Origin: an uncultured Campylobacter sp. | GTDB lineage: Bacteria > Campylobacterota > Campylobacteria > Campylobacterales > Campylobacteraceae | Assembly: GCF_938002845.1 (NCBI RefSeq) | Contig: NZ_CALKZP010000016.1 | Location: 1 to 36,384 of the forward strand | DNA length: 36,384 bases | Reading direction: 5' to 3' | Shown here: piece after piece, positions 8,056 through 16,642 of the stretch | Layout of the letters: each line of letters opens with the position of its first letter | Numbering within the stretch: position 1 is the stretch's first letter | Notes under the pieces: generated by a model | What the model was told of the DNA's origin: nothing | The model's input: only the letters and a program-made list of their open reading frames with translations | The model's database searches: none | Position numbers and translations under genes: made by a program

Positions 8056-9102
8056 TTATTGCAGTCTTTCTTTTAAAATTTCCCAAATACCGGGCATTGT
8101 CAGTAGTCCGTTATGCCGCGCATCTGGTATTTCATAAAATAGATCACCCTCTTTAAGAGATCCCGCAAGATCGCGGCAGTGCTGCACGGGTATCAGCCCA
8201 TCTGCGGCTCCGTGGATGAGCGTGATCTGCGTGCCGCGTGCCGCTTGCAGAAATTCCGCGGTCGGAATCTTGTATCGGATCAAAAATTTCGGCACGAAGG
8301 GGATTTTTTCGTGCGCAAGCCGCTCGAAACTAAAATATGGCGCGAGCAAAATCAGTCGCGCCGCGTCCCACTTCGCGGCCTGCTGCGCCGCGATGCCGCT
8401 TCCGATCGAGTAGCCGATCATCGCGAGCCCGTTCGGCGAATGCTGCGCCAAAACGTAGCGGCTCATCGCATCGGCGCTCGCCAAAAGCTGCTGCTGCGAT
8501 GAAATTTTGCCGTCCGATTTGCCGTAGCCCGGGTAATCGAAAATATAAAAATCGTATCCCAAAGCCGCAAAATCCGCGCCGTATGCGCCCCAACCGCTCA
8601 CGTCGCCGAAGTTGCCGTGAAAGAACAAAATCGCGCCTTTAGGCTCTGTTGCGCTAAATTTCAGCCCGTTTACCAGCTCGCCCTCAAACGGGATATTGAT
8701 CTCTTGAAATTTTATCGCAGCAGCGTTTGCGTTATTGCCCGCTGTGACGTCCTGAGCGGCGTTTTCGCCGACGCGCTTGGCGCTAGTTTGAGCGCTTTTG
8801 TTTTTGATCTCGCCCGCTACGGCGCCGTTTTCTTTTACGCCGCCAATCGTCGAAGCGTTTTCGTCCGCGACGCCGCTTGTCGCCGCACCATTTTTCGTAG
8901 TGGACGTTGGTACGTCTAAATGCACGCCGTTCTCGGGCGCATTCACAAGTCCTGCAAATTCGGAATTTTCAAAGCTAAATTTGAAGTTTTTATCTAACGG
9001 CTCGCCCAAAAATATCAGCCGCTCCTGAAAGATATAAAGTCCCGCCGCGATCGCCGCATAAAGGCACGCCGCGATAACGCACAGCCTAAGTAAAACCCTC
9101 AT
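8056..9102 (-). CDS. Alpha/beta hydrolase, membrane-anchored, with low-complexity linker
   Basis: A 348-residue alpha/beta-fold hydrolase. Residues 5-25 form a hydrophobic N-terminal anchor, so the catalytic domain is probably periplasmic or membrane-bound. The catalytic part starts near residue 133: HGN oxyanion region at 162-164, nucleophile elbow GYSIGSG with Ser232, acid Asp301 in GAADG, and His330 in ARHNG. It resembles BEM46/YfhR-type serine hydrolases; the substrate is unknown. Residues about 55-130 are an Ala/Asn/Gly-rich linker that looks inserted. Unlike other inserts in this window, its DNA contains no RAATTY hexamer by my count. Last gene of the M23-mgtE-Nudix operon, 67 bases after the Nudix gene. 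Confidence 0.82.
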   Translation of the reverse strand: MRVLLRLCVIAACLYAAIAAGLYIFQERLIFLGEPLDKNFKFSFENSEFAGLVNAPENGVHLDVPTSTTKNGAATSGVADENASTIGGVKENGAVAGEIKNKSAQTSAKRVGENAAQDVTAGNNANAAAIKFQEINIPFEGELVNGLKFSATEPKGAILFFHGNFGDVSGWGAYGADFAALGYDFYIFDYPGYGKSDGKISSQQQLLASADAMSRYVLAQHSPNGLAMIGYSIGSGIAAQQAAKWDAARLILLAPYFSFERLAHEKIPFVPKFLIRYKIPTAEFLQAARGTQITLIHGAADGLIPVQHCRDLAGSLKEGDLFYEIPDARHNGLLTMPGIWEILKERLQ

Positions 9103-9169
9103 CGCCGTCCTTTAAATTTAAAACCGAGACGCAAAAACGCGCGATGGCACACGAAATTCCATCTCGCCG

Positions 9170-9757
9170 CTAAGCTTTAAACTCGCTCAAAAACCACTGA
9201 AACGCCAAGATCAGCCCCGGCGCGCGCACGATCTTTTCGTCGAACATAAACTCTCGCGCCTTGGCTGCGGGCAGGTAGAAAAGCTCGATCTTCTCGCCGT
9301 CCACGCCGCCGCCGCGACCTAGCTTCATCGATTCGTCGATGCACGCGAAGTATAAAATTTGACGGTTCGCCGCAAAGCCCAGGGCGCTGTAGTAGCTCGT
9401 GATAAATTTCAGATCCTTCACGGCATAGCCAGTCTCTTCGAGTACCTCTTCGATCGCCGTTTGCTCCTCGCTGATACCCTTGTCCAAAATGCCCGCGCAA
9501 AGCTCGTAGGTGTAGCCCTTCTCGGGCGAATTTATTAAGCCTTCCTCTTGATAAAACCATACGCTGGGGCGAAACTGCTTGACGAGCAAAAGCGCGTCGC
9601 GCTGCGTATGATAAAGCAAAATCGAGACGCTATCGTGCACCTTGACGCAGTCCCACGCGCGCGCTACGCCGTCCATTTCAAAGCTTAAGCGAAAGGGTTT
9701 AACGAAATTTGAGCTTTTAAGCTCGGAAATTTTGAAATTTTTTATAGTAGTATCCAC
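9170..9757 (-). CDS. Nudix hydrolase, NUDT14-like (UDP-sugar diphosphatase type)
   Basis: A 195-residue Nudix hydrolase expected to cleave a nucleoside diphosphate linked to a sugar or similar group. The N-terminal part, with VSILLYHTQRDALLLVKQFRPS, and the YELCAGILDKG lead-in resemble the UDP-glucose/ADP-ribose pyrophosphatase branch, especially eukaryotic NUDT14. The Nudix helix reads EEVLEETGY where the consensus is REUxEExGU, so Arg is replaced by Glu, and the preceding conserved Glu position reads Ile; NUDT14-type proteins also deviate here. The exact substrate is unproven. The start overlaps the 3' end of mgtE by 16 bases. Confidence 0.82.
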   Translation of the reverse strand: MDTTIKNFKISELKSSNFVKPFRLSFEMDGVARAWDCVKVHDSVSILLYHTQRDALLLVKQFRPSVWFYQEEGLINSPEKGYTYELCAGILDKGISEEQTAIEEVLEETGYAVKDLKFITSYYSALGFAANRQILYFACIDESMKLGRGGGVDGEKIELFYLPAAKAREFMFDEKIVRAPGLILAFQWFLSEFKA

Positions 9758-11121
9758 GTCGCAAGTCCTAAAAAGCTAAAAAATCCCACGATGTCCGTTA
9801 CCGTGGTAAGCAGCACGGAGCTGCCGACGGCGGGATCGATATTTAATTTTTTAAGCGTGATCGGAATGACGGCGCCGAAAAGCCCCGCTAGCGTTAAATT
9901 TAGCACCATCGACATCGCAATTACTAGCCCCAAAAGCTTAATGCCGAACCAAAAATACGCTACAAACCCCATCAGCGTCGCAAAGATCAGGCCGTTTATG
10001 AAAGCGATCGTGATCTCGCGAAACAGAACCTGCTTTTTGTCTTTAAACGCTATCTCGCCCAGGGCTAAGCGGCGCACGGTTACCGTAAGCGCCTGCGTGC
10101 CGGTGTTACCGCCCATGGAAGCGACTATCGGCATAAGCACGGCGAGCGCGACCAGCTTTTCGATAGTGGCGTCAAAAAGCCCGATGATCGTGGAGCTTAC
10201 GATCGCCGTGCATAAATTTACCGCTAGCCACACAGCGCGCGCGCGACCTGCTTTAAAGATCGTAGTCTCATCGTCTTCGGCTTCGTCATCGACGCCCGCG
10301 AGGTTGTAAATTTGCTCGGTGGCGCGCTCTTGGATGAGATCGTGGATATCATCGGCGGTGATACGCCCGATAAGCACGCCGTTAGCATCGACAACGGGGA
10401 TGACGTTAAGGTCAAATTCTTCAAAGTCCTTGATTACGTCGTCGATCTTGTCAGTATCGGTGGCGAAGTGGATTTTGTTTTCGGCGCCGAATTTTTGTGA
10501 AATTTGCTCCAACGTGAGTGAAAAATCGTATAAAATCAGATCGGACGTCGAAAAGGTAGTAAGCAGATGTCCCTTTTTATCGAGCACGAAGAGCTGAAAG
10601 ACATTCTCGATCTCATCCTTTTCGCGCATAACGCGCAGCATCTCGACCGCCTGCCCCAGGGTCTGATCCTGCCTCGCGCTAAAGACCTCGGTCTGCATAT
10701 ACGCGCCCGCCTCATCTTCGCTATATTTGGAGATAGTAAGAATATCGTGGCGATCGTCCTCGTCAAGCCCATAGAAAATCTGCTCGGCCTTGTCCTCGTC
10801 GATTTCGCCGATGTTTTGCAAAAGCTCCGCCTGATCGTCACTTTCTAGCTCCTCAATCGCTTTTACGATCTTTTCGTGAGGTAGAGTTTCGATGACGTCT
10901 TCGAGCATATGCTCGGGCATCTCAAGCGCAGCATCGGCAAGATCCTCAGGATCTAGCTTTTTTAAGAATTCTACGTATTTTTCTTCGTCATGCTTTTTTA
11001 GAGTTTTTAAATGCTCCGTAAGATCGGCGGCACTCAGCTCATGCTCAAGCGTATCGCCTAGATGCGCATCAAGAAGCGCTTTGGCTTCCTCGACGTCGTC
11101 CAGCTGCTCTTTATTTTCCAT
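9742..11121 (-). CDS. mgtE: Magnesium transporter MgtE
   Basis: A 459-residue MgtE-type Mg2+ channel in the inner membrane. Domain order is canonical: a highly acidic N-terminal MgtE_N superhelical domain (about 1-130, with LDPEDLADAALEMPEH), two CBS domains (about 135-265, including VIPVVDANGVLIGRITADDI), then a five-helix pore domain from about 290. The pore domain carries MGGNTGTQALTVTVRRLALG, the signature of the family. N-domain and CBS carboxylates sense cytosolic Mg2+ and gate the pore in characterised homologues. No insertions. The gene follows the M23 peptidase by 8 bases and overlaps the Nudix gene. Confidence 0.93.
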   Translation of the reverse strand: MENKEQLDDVEEAKALLDAHLGDTLEHELSAADLTEHLKTLKKHDEEKYVEFLKKLDPEDLADAALEMPEHMLEDVIETLPHEKIVKAIEELESDDQAELLQNIGEIDEDKAEQIFYGLDEDDRHDILTISKYSEDEAGAYMQTEVFSARQDQTLGQAVEMLRVMREKDEIENVFQLFVLDKKGHLLTTFSTSDLILYDFSLTLEQISQKFGAENKIHFATDTDKIDDVIKDFEEFDLNVIPVVDANGVLIGRITADDIHDLIQERATEQIYNLAGVDDEAEDDETTIFKAGRARAVWLAVNLCTAIVSSTIIGLFDATIEKLVALAVLMPIVASMGGNTGTQALTVTVRRLALGEIAFKDKKQVLFREITIAFINGLIFATLMGFVAYFWFGIKLLGLVIAMSMVLNLTLAGLFGAVIPITLKKLNIDPAVGSSVLLTTVTDIVGFFSFLGLATWILL

Positions 11122-11129
11122 TTTTGGCC

Positions 11130-12299
11130 TTAATTTATCGTGATAAGCGACTCGTAGTTTTCAAATTTAGCCGGGTTTTTCGAGCCGTCTTTAGCCGCAG
11201 CCATTCTAGCGTCCATATCTTTGACGAGAGCTTTAAATTTAAGCTCCTCAGCACTTATGACGTTAGTTTTTTCAATCTTGACTACCTTAAGCGGATCTAT
11301 AGCCTGCTTATTTTTATAAAGTCCGAAGTGCAGATGCGGTCCCGAACTAAGCCCGGTCGAGCCTACGTAGGCGATTAACTGACCTTGCTTGACGCTAACG
11401 CCTGCTTTTGTGCCGCTAGCAAAGCCGCTAAGATGCGCATAAAGCGTACTGATACCGCCGCCGTGGTTGATCTCTACGGTGTTGCCGTAGCCGTTTTTAC
11501 GCCCTACGAAGCTAATCTTGCCCGCCCCTGCGGCATTTACCCTAGTGCCTTTGGGGGCTGCATAATCTACGCCTAAGTGCGCGCGATATCGCTTTAAAAT
11601 CGGATGAAATCTTTTAGGGGTAAAATAGGATGAAATTCTAGTATAAACAAGCGGCGTGATAAGTAGAAAAGATTCGACCTTTTTACCGCTTCGGTCGTAG
11701 TATTTATCATCGAAAAAATATAGCGATTTGGGCTTTTTATTTTCCTCGATCATTCCTGCGGTGATATTTACTCCGCCAAAAGGCTTACCAAGGCGCGTTT
11801 TTTGCTCATACAAGATCACAAGCCGATCGCCCTTTTGCAGCTTTTTAAAATTTACCTCATTTTTAAAAACAAGCATAAACTCATTCGCTAAAGCCGCATT
11901 GCCCGTAGCTTTGATGATATCTTGATAGGGTGAGCTTTCGATCTGAATTCCTAAAGAGTAGCTGTTTTCCTCATAAACTATCGGAGTATAAACGAATCTA
12001 AAAGTGCCGAATTTATCGCGGTAGATGTGGATCTGAAGCTCCTCACTGACGGGGATTAGCAGCTGGGAGACACGACCTGCCGGATCACGCAAAATTTGAC
12101 ACTCCACGCCAGCTCGTACCTCGGCGGCAAGCTCCTGATCCTCTTTATCCAGGTCATAATATACAGACGCGGGGATGCCCGCAGTTTCCATAAATTGTAG
12201 CAGACTTACGCCATCGGGCCAGGCAAACTTCTCTACGCTGGGGTTGTTCGCAAAAACTACGCCTATCCACAGAAAAAGCAATATAAAAATTCTAGTCAT
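11130..12299 (-). CDS. M23 metallopeptidase, Csd3/HdpA-like cell-wall hydrolase
   Basis: A 389-residue exported zinc peptidase of family M23 that should trim peptidoglycan cross-links or pentapeptides. Residues 1-17 are a signal peptide ending at VFA. Residues about 20-210 are an N-terminal inhibitory/OapA-like region. The catalytic domain follows, with zinc ligands H241 and D245 in RAHLGVDYA, H289 in LYAHLSG, and the HLH motif at 322-324 in GPHLHFG. From memory, H. pylori csd3/hdpA (HP0506) lies near pgbA and glcD, as here, which supports orthology; csd3 mutants alter helical cell shape. First gene of its operon, divergent from the PgbA-like gene. Confidence 0.85.
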   Translation of the reverse strand: MTRIFILLFLWIGVVFANNPSVEKFAWPDGVSLLQFMETAGIPASVYYDLDKEDQELAAEVRAGVECQILRDPAGRVSQLLIPVSEELQIHIYRDKFGTFRFVYTPIVYEENSYSLGIQIESSPYQDIIKATGNAALANEFMLVFKNEVNFKKLQKGDRLVILYEQKTRLGKPFGGVNITAGMIEENKKPKSLYFFDDKYYDRSGKKVESFLLITPLVYTRISSYFTPKRFHPILKRYRAHLGVDYAAPKGTRVNAAGAGKISFVGRKNGYGNTVEINHGGGISTLYAHLSGFASGTKAGVSVKQGQLIAYVGSTGLSSGPHLHFGLYKNKQAIDPLKVVKIEKTNVISAEELKFKALVKDMDARMAAAKDGSKNPAKFENYESLITIN

Positions 12300-12334
12300 A
12301 TAAAAACCGCTTTGAAATATTATTTTAAGGCGGG

Positions 12335-12340
12335 ATTGTA
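12335..12340 (-). promoter_or_regulatory. Probable sigma70 -10 box for the M23-mgtE operon
   Basis: On the minus strand the sequence reads TTACAATCCC, a Campylobacter-like extended -10 element (TACAAT), about 35 bases upstream of the M23 start codon. No -35 is obvious, as is normal in this genus. Confidence 0.45.
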
Positions 12341-12403
12341 ACGAAAAAACGCTTATATTTCGTAAATACCGCGGAATTTTATCGCTAATTTCAAAGTTTT
12401 ATG

Positions 12404-12409
12404 TATAAT
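12404..12409 (+). promoter_or_regulatory. Probable sigma70 -10 box for PgbA-like/glcD
   Basis: TATAAT in the context TTTATGTATAATTAG lies 30 bases before the TTG start at 12439. It is followed by a CAGGAG ribosome-binding site at 12426-12431. Confidence 0.6.
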
Positions 12410-12438
12410 TAGCCAAAATTTTATTCAGGAGTAGAATT

Positions 12439-13167
12439 TTGAAAAAAGCTTTACTTATTTTGAGTCTATTTTTAAGCGTGGCGATAGGGGCGGAATTTAA
12501 CATGCCGCGATACGAAACCGCCCTACTTAGCGTAACTGATGGTTCGGGTGAGATCACAGATAGCCCTACGATTGCCGTAGGCAGCAGCGGAGTGGTGATG
12601 CATAATTTCGGTAGCGGCGCAAGCTCCATCATAGCGCGCGCAGTCGTGACGCAAAAAAGCGCAGGCAAGGCAAAGGTGCGATTTGAGGTCTTTGATATGT
12701 TAGCTCAAGAGGCGCTGCCACTGCCTAAAATTTTACCTGCAAGCGGCGATAAAGTGATCTTAAATTTCCTCTATGACCGCGCCATAATCGTCGCGCCTAA
12801 CGCTGAAATTTACGAGCAGGTTATCAAGGCTTTTCCAAATATAAATTTTATCCACCCAGATCTTGGCGGCGCCTATCTTAGCTACAACCACAAGCCAAAT
12901 CCCAGCCGAGACGATTTTCGTAAAATCTGCGCGCAAAACAGCGCCGGACTGATTTTTATCGCGATGGATAAACAAGGCGTATTTGCCGACTGCGGTAGTT
13001 TCAAGCCTTTGCGTACGTTCGCTAGCGGCAGCGTAGCTTATTATCAGCTGCCGTTTTACTCACGCGTGGGCGAGATAAAGACCGTCATTTGGGACTTTAC
13101 TAATGGCCCGATCAGCGATTACGACAAACACTACCGCTATTTGCTGGGCTTAGACGGCGATGAATAG
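12439..13167 (+). CDS. Secreted protein with PgbA-type plasminogen-binding N-terminal domain
   Basis: A 242-residue exported protein. Residues 1-18 are a clear signal peptide (MKKALLILSLFLSVAIGA). The remainder matches, by recollection, the PgbA N-terminal domain family shared by H. pylori PgbA and a Campylobacter exported protein next to glcD (Cj1214c). Visible pieces are a small beta domain with SPTIAVGSSGVVMH (about 41-54) and a C-terminal region containing NFIHPDLGGAYLSY. The long Lys-rich tail credited with plasminogen binding in Helicobacter is missing, so binding should not be assumed. The start is TTG, chosen because CAGGAG precedes it by 7 bases and the signal peptide begins there. 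It overlaps glcD by 8 bases. Confidence 0.75.
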   Translation: MKKALLILSLFLSVAIGAEFNMPRYETALLSVTDGSGEITDSPTIAVGSSGVVMHNFGSGASSIIARAVVTQKSAGKAKVRFEVFDMLAQEALPLPKILPASGDKVILNFLYDRAIIVAPNAEIYEQVIKAFPNINFIHPDLGGAYLSYNHKPNPSRDDFRKICAQNSAGLIFIAMDKQGVFADCGSFKPLRTFASGSVAYYQLPFYSRVGEIKTVIWDFTNGPISDYDKHYRYLLGLDGDE

Positions 13168-14542
13168 CGCCGCACGAGCGTTTTTTACAAATCTATTAGG
13201 CGCGGATAACGCCTATTTTGACGAGGCTCATCGCACAGCATACTGCTACGACGCGACGAAAAGACGCTGCCTGCCGGACGGCGTGCTTTTCCCGCGAAGT
13301 GAGGACGATGTCAGTCAAATTTTAAAATTTTGCAACGAAAATTTAATCCCCATAGTTCCAAGAGGCGCAGGTAGCGGTTTTACGGGTGGATCTTTAGCCG
13401 CAAACGGCGGAGTGATTTTGGCATTTGAAAAACATATGAATAAAATTCTAGAAATCGACATGCAAAATCTACTCGCCGTAGTCCAACCCGGCTGCATAAA
13501 TATCGATCTGCAAAAAGCAGCCGCAGCGCGCGGGCTCTTTTATCCGCCCGATCCCGCAAGCCAGGATTATTCCACGCTAGGAGGCAATGTCGCCGAAAAC
13601 TCCGGCGGTATGCGCGCCGCAAAATACGGCATCACCAAAGACTATGTAATGGCACTGCGTGCGGTACTGCCTAATGGAGAGGTGATCCGAACGGGTAAAC
13701 GCACTATAAAAGATGTCGCAGGCTTCAACGTGGCAGGAATTTTAATCGCAAGCGAAGGCGCGCTTGCCGTCATCACCGAAATCACGCTCAAACTAATCCC
13801 GATGCCAAAGCTTAAAAAGACTGCGATGGGCGTCTTTCCTAGCGTAGATGCGGCAATGAATGCCGTGTATAAGACGATGGCTGCCGGTATCACGCCCGTG
13901 GCGATGGAATTTTTAGACGCGCTGTGCATAGCCGCAGTCGAGGAGAAATTTCATAAGGGCTTGCCAAGGGATGCGGGCGCGATTTTGATCTGCGAAACAG
14001 ACGGCAATTTAGAAGCGGTGCTTTTGGAGGAGCTCGCACTCATAAAAGAAATTTTCGTTCAAAACGGCGCGAGCGACTTTCGCATCGCAGAAAGCGAAGA
14101 GGAGCGTGCGGGCATTTGGTTTGCGAGACGCAACTGCTCGCAGGCGATCAATATCTACGGCACGCTTAAGCTAAATGAGGACATCACCGTCCCGCGCTCG
14201 CAGCTGCCCGAGCTACTGCGCCGTATCGCGCGCATCGGCGATAAATACGGCGTGCGCGTGCCCTGCTTCGGGCACACGGGCGATGGTAATGTCCACACCA
14301 ACGTCATGGTCGCCGACAAAAAAGATGAAGCTCAGGTGCGACGCGGACATGACGCAATCACCGAAATTTTCAAAGCTGCAGTTGATCTTGGCGGTACGCT
14401 CAGCGGCGAGCACGGCATCGGGCTAAGTAAGGCGGAATTTATGCCACTAGCCTTTAGTGCAGCGGAGATGGAGCTATTTCGCGCAATCAAAAGGGCTTTC
14501 GATCCAAAAGGCATCTTAAATCCCGGAAAAATGGGGCTTTAA
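13160..14542 (+). CDS. glcD: FAD-linked glycolate/lactate oxidase subunit GlcD
   Basis: A 460-residue flavoprotein of the GlcD/D-lactate dehydrogenase family, oxidising a 2-hydroxy acid and passing electrons to the respiratory chain. The PCMH-type FAD-binding domain spans about 35-215 with PRGAGSGFTGGSLA and the pyrophosphate-contacting GGNVAENSGGMRAAKYG. The C-terminal FAD-oxidase domain has GHTGDGNVHTN (about 373-383) and ends LNPGKMG, as typical. Length is normal and there are no insertions. It is translationally coupled to the PgbA-like gene. Which 2-hydroxy acid is used cannot be read from the sequence; no glcE or glcF lies alongside. Confidence 0.88.
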   Translation: MNSAARAFFTNLLGADNAYFDEAHRTAYCYDATKRRCLPDGVLFPRSEDDVSQILKFCNENLIPIVPRGAGSGFTGGSLAANGGVILAFEKHMNKILEIDMQNLLAVVQPGCINIDLQKAAAARGLFYPPDPASQDYSTLGGNVAENSGGMRAAKYGITKDYVMALRAVLPNGEVIRTGKRTIKDVAGFNVAGILIASEGALAVITEITLKLIPMPKLKKTAMGVFPSVDAAMNAVYKTMAAGITPVAMEFLDALCIAAVEEKFHKGLPRDAGAILICETDGNLEAVLLEELALIKEIFVQNGASDFRIAESEEERAGIWFARRNCSQAINIYGTLKLNEDITVPRSQLPELLRRIARIGDKYGVRVPCFGHTGDGNVHTNVMVADKKDEAQVRRGHDAITEIFKAAVDLGGTLSGEHGIGLSKAEFMPLAFSAAEMELFRAIKRAFDPKGILNPGKMGL

Positions 14543-15174
14543 ATTAGGATCGTCATCCAACTTCTACGGTGATTTGAAATCGATTTATCCCACTTATCTC
14601 ATCTAAAATTTTACTTTCTTACAATATGCCTACTTAAAATTTATCTTACTTGCAATTTAGCCTATTTACAGGCTACTTCGAGTTAGTTTTAAGCTTGATC
14701 TACCCATTTACAGATCGATTTTGCTTACTTTGCGATGAATAATTTTACTTGTTTATTGATAGATTCCCATTCCCTTGTGAATTGATTTTATTTACTTCGC
14801 AAATTAATTATCCCGTGCGATCTTCTTCGGATATTTTTGCCATATCAGCTGTGATTACATAGCTACTCGCTAGTTTGCGCAATTTTTTCTCTTTCAGGGA
14901 TGCACTAAGATTATGATTAAATCCCTATATCGCGATGGATAAGTCTATGACAAGTCAAAATTCTGTCAATAAAATCCACAGCATAGATTAAATTCTAAAC
15001 TTCCAAAATACTGAAATTTTAAAATCGCTATCCATCGCCATTATCGCAATATGCGGAATCTCAGCAATAAAATTTAAAGACAAAATTTCACGAAATTTCA
15101 TAAAATCCCATAAAGCTCCGCAAAATTTCTATACTAATTTCGATCTCGCCGTATTATCTAGCTAGCCCTGCCAT
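14543..15174. other. AT-rich intergenic region with degenerate TTACTT repeats
   Basis: No gene is visible in these 632 bases. The first half is dominated by loosely repeated TTACTT/TTTAC elements. One pair of about 30 bases, starting GATTTTGCTTACTT at 14717 and GATTTTATTTACTT at 14784, lies 67 bases apart. RAATTY sites become frequent only near the right end (15060-15130). The composition is clearly more AT-rich than the genes on either side. Confidence 0.5.
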
Positions 15175-15861
15175 CTATTTGGTCGCATTAGCCTCGCTTG
15201 CATTTATTTTATTCATCGCGGCTACTACGTTGCAGCTAAACTCAGCTCCCAGCTTGCAGGCTTTGTCGTAGTAGATCATCGCCTTATCCAGATCCGGCTC
15301 TCCGAATTCCTTCTTTGAATACGCTAGCCCGACCCTCTGGCATCCCTCTGCCAAAGCAGCATCGCAAGATTTGAGGAAAAACTTAAGAGCGCCCTGATAG
15401 TCTTTTTCTTCGTAGCTAGCGACCGCAGCGTTTAAGCAGCCCTCGCCTAATCCCAAATCGCATGATTTGGCAAAAAATACGAACGTATTTTTCTTATCGG
15501 CATTTTTATAAGAGATTATCGCGGCGTTGTAGCAAGCTTTGGCGGCTCCCAGCTCACACGCTTTGGAATAAAACCGCGCGGACTTACCCTTATCTTTTGT
15601 AGTTTTATATAAATTTTGCTCGTCGTAATATAAATCCCCCGCGATAGCACAGCTATTTTCTAGCCCTGCTTCACAAGCTTTTTCAAACGGCTTTTTTGCT
15701 GCCTCATAATCGCGCTCCTCAAGCAAATATGCTCCATAGTCTTCGCACGAATTAGCCCTACCGATGCCGCATCCGACAAACGAGATCGCCTGCGGGAAAA
15801 ATATCTGCGCGAGCAAGTAGGCTGCTACGATTAGTGCGGCAATCGACGCTAAAATTTTCAT
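15175..15861 (-). CDS. Hcp-like Sel1 repeat protein (cysteine-paired)
   Basis: A 228-residue exported protein built from Sel1-like helical repeats of the Helicobacter cysteine-rich protein (Hcp) type. An N-terminal hydrophobic segment (about 5-22) serves as signal or anchor. Five C-x7-C pairs, such as KACEAGLENSC, KACELGAAKAC and KSCDLGLGEGC, recur every 35-40 residues and would form one disulfide per repeat in the periplasm. H. pylori Hcp proteins bind penicillin-like compounds or stimulate immune cells; a role here is unknown. AAAGGAGC precedes the ATG, and a good -10 lies at 15889-15894. A second member of the family is at 27512-28294. Confidence 0.85.
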   Translation of the reverse strand: MKILASIAALIVAAYLLAQIFFPQAISFVGCGIGRANSCEDYGAYLLEERDYEAAKKPFEKACEAGLENSCAIAGDLYYDEQNLYKTTKDKGKSARFYSKACELGAAKACYNAAIISYKNADKKNTFVFFAKSCDLGLGEGCLNAAVASYEEKDYQGALKFFLKSCDAALAEGCQRVGLAYSKKEFGEPDLDKAMIYYDKACKLGAEFSCNVVAAMNKINASEANATK

Positions 15862-15888
15862 TTTTGCTCCTTTTAAATTTTAAAAATA

Positions 15889-15894
15889 ATTATA
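15889..15894 (-). promoter_or_regulatory. Sigma70 -10 box for the Hcp-like gene
   Basis: The minus strand reads TTTTTGCTATAATTATT, an almost ideal Campylobacter promoter core (T-tract, TGCTATAAT), 28 bases upstream of the ATG at 15861. Confidence 0.7.
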
Positions 15895-16065
15895 GCAAAA
15901 AGCGAGGGGTAAAATTTTAATTTTTGATAATAGCTGTGAAATTTGCGGCGAAATTCCTACAAAATTTCTATCAAAATCCCAAGCAAAATTTTAAATAAAA
16001 TTTTAAACGGAGCTTTGAGCTGAATTTCAAAAAGACAAATTAAAATTTTACTTGCAAGATTATTT

Positions 16066-16557
16066 TTATGGCTGGCTATCCCACTTTTTTACTCGCACGT
16101 CTATATGACTGTCCACGGCTATAGTATTTATAATAGGACTAAAACGTATTTAATCCTTGAGGTCTTAAGCACCTGCAGCCTCTGCAATGGCGATTTATCA
16201 GAGCGATAATTTAGTGCATAAAATATTTTGTCGCGTACCAAACCCGCGACAAGCATCTTGCCGCACCCTAGAAAACTTTTGAAAATTTCGCATTGCTGCT
16301 TAGAAATTTTAAAAAATTTTATGACACCACCCTTTAAGTTTTATCTTAGAAATAGGCTTTTCTATGCCAAAATCGCAAGCATAATGCACCTTTAGGCGTT
16401 TTGACTCAATACCCAGGATTCTTAGATCCACACCACTTAGATATATGAGCCTTAAAAATAACTTAGGCCGCGCAGTATCTGTATCGCGCATGTAAATTTC
16501 ATCTATGTAGACTGCGATTGCGATTTCAGCCGAGCAAGCCCAGCTCGTAAAATTCTG
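16066..16557 (-). pseudogene. Decayed gene, two frameshifts, family not recognised
   Basis: Three minus-strand open segments line up end to end. The first runs 16557 to 16309 (contains AEIAIAVYIDEIYMRDTD, then RPKLFLRLIYLSGVDLRI). The second is in the next frame and continues across 16309 to a stop at 16128 (contains GCGKMLVAGLVRDKIFYAL). The third, back in the first frame, ends at a TAA at 16066 (contains SPIINTIAVDSHIDVRVK). The first shift falls at an A/T homopolymer near 16310-16317, the second near 16140-16150. There is no start codon before a TAG at 16558. Amino-acid composition looks protein-like, but I cannot name the family. A plus-strand frame at 16024-16209 competes and was judged less likely. 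Confidence 0.4.
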
Positions 16558-16642
16558 CTAGTTTTAAAACCCAAATGCCACGTAGAATTCTATCCATTTA
16601 AAGAACTTTACTTCAAAATTTATTCACTGCAAGCCGCGCTCC

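Noticed and set aside
16024..16209. Plus-strand open frame with a hydrophobic stretch (LFLWLAIPLFYSHVYM)
   Set aside because: No start codon near the beginning and no ribosome-binding site; the opposite strand gives a longer chain of protein-like segments, though this choice is not certain.
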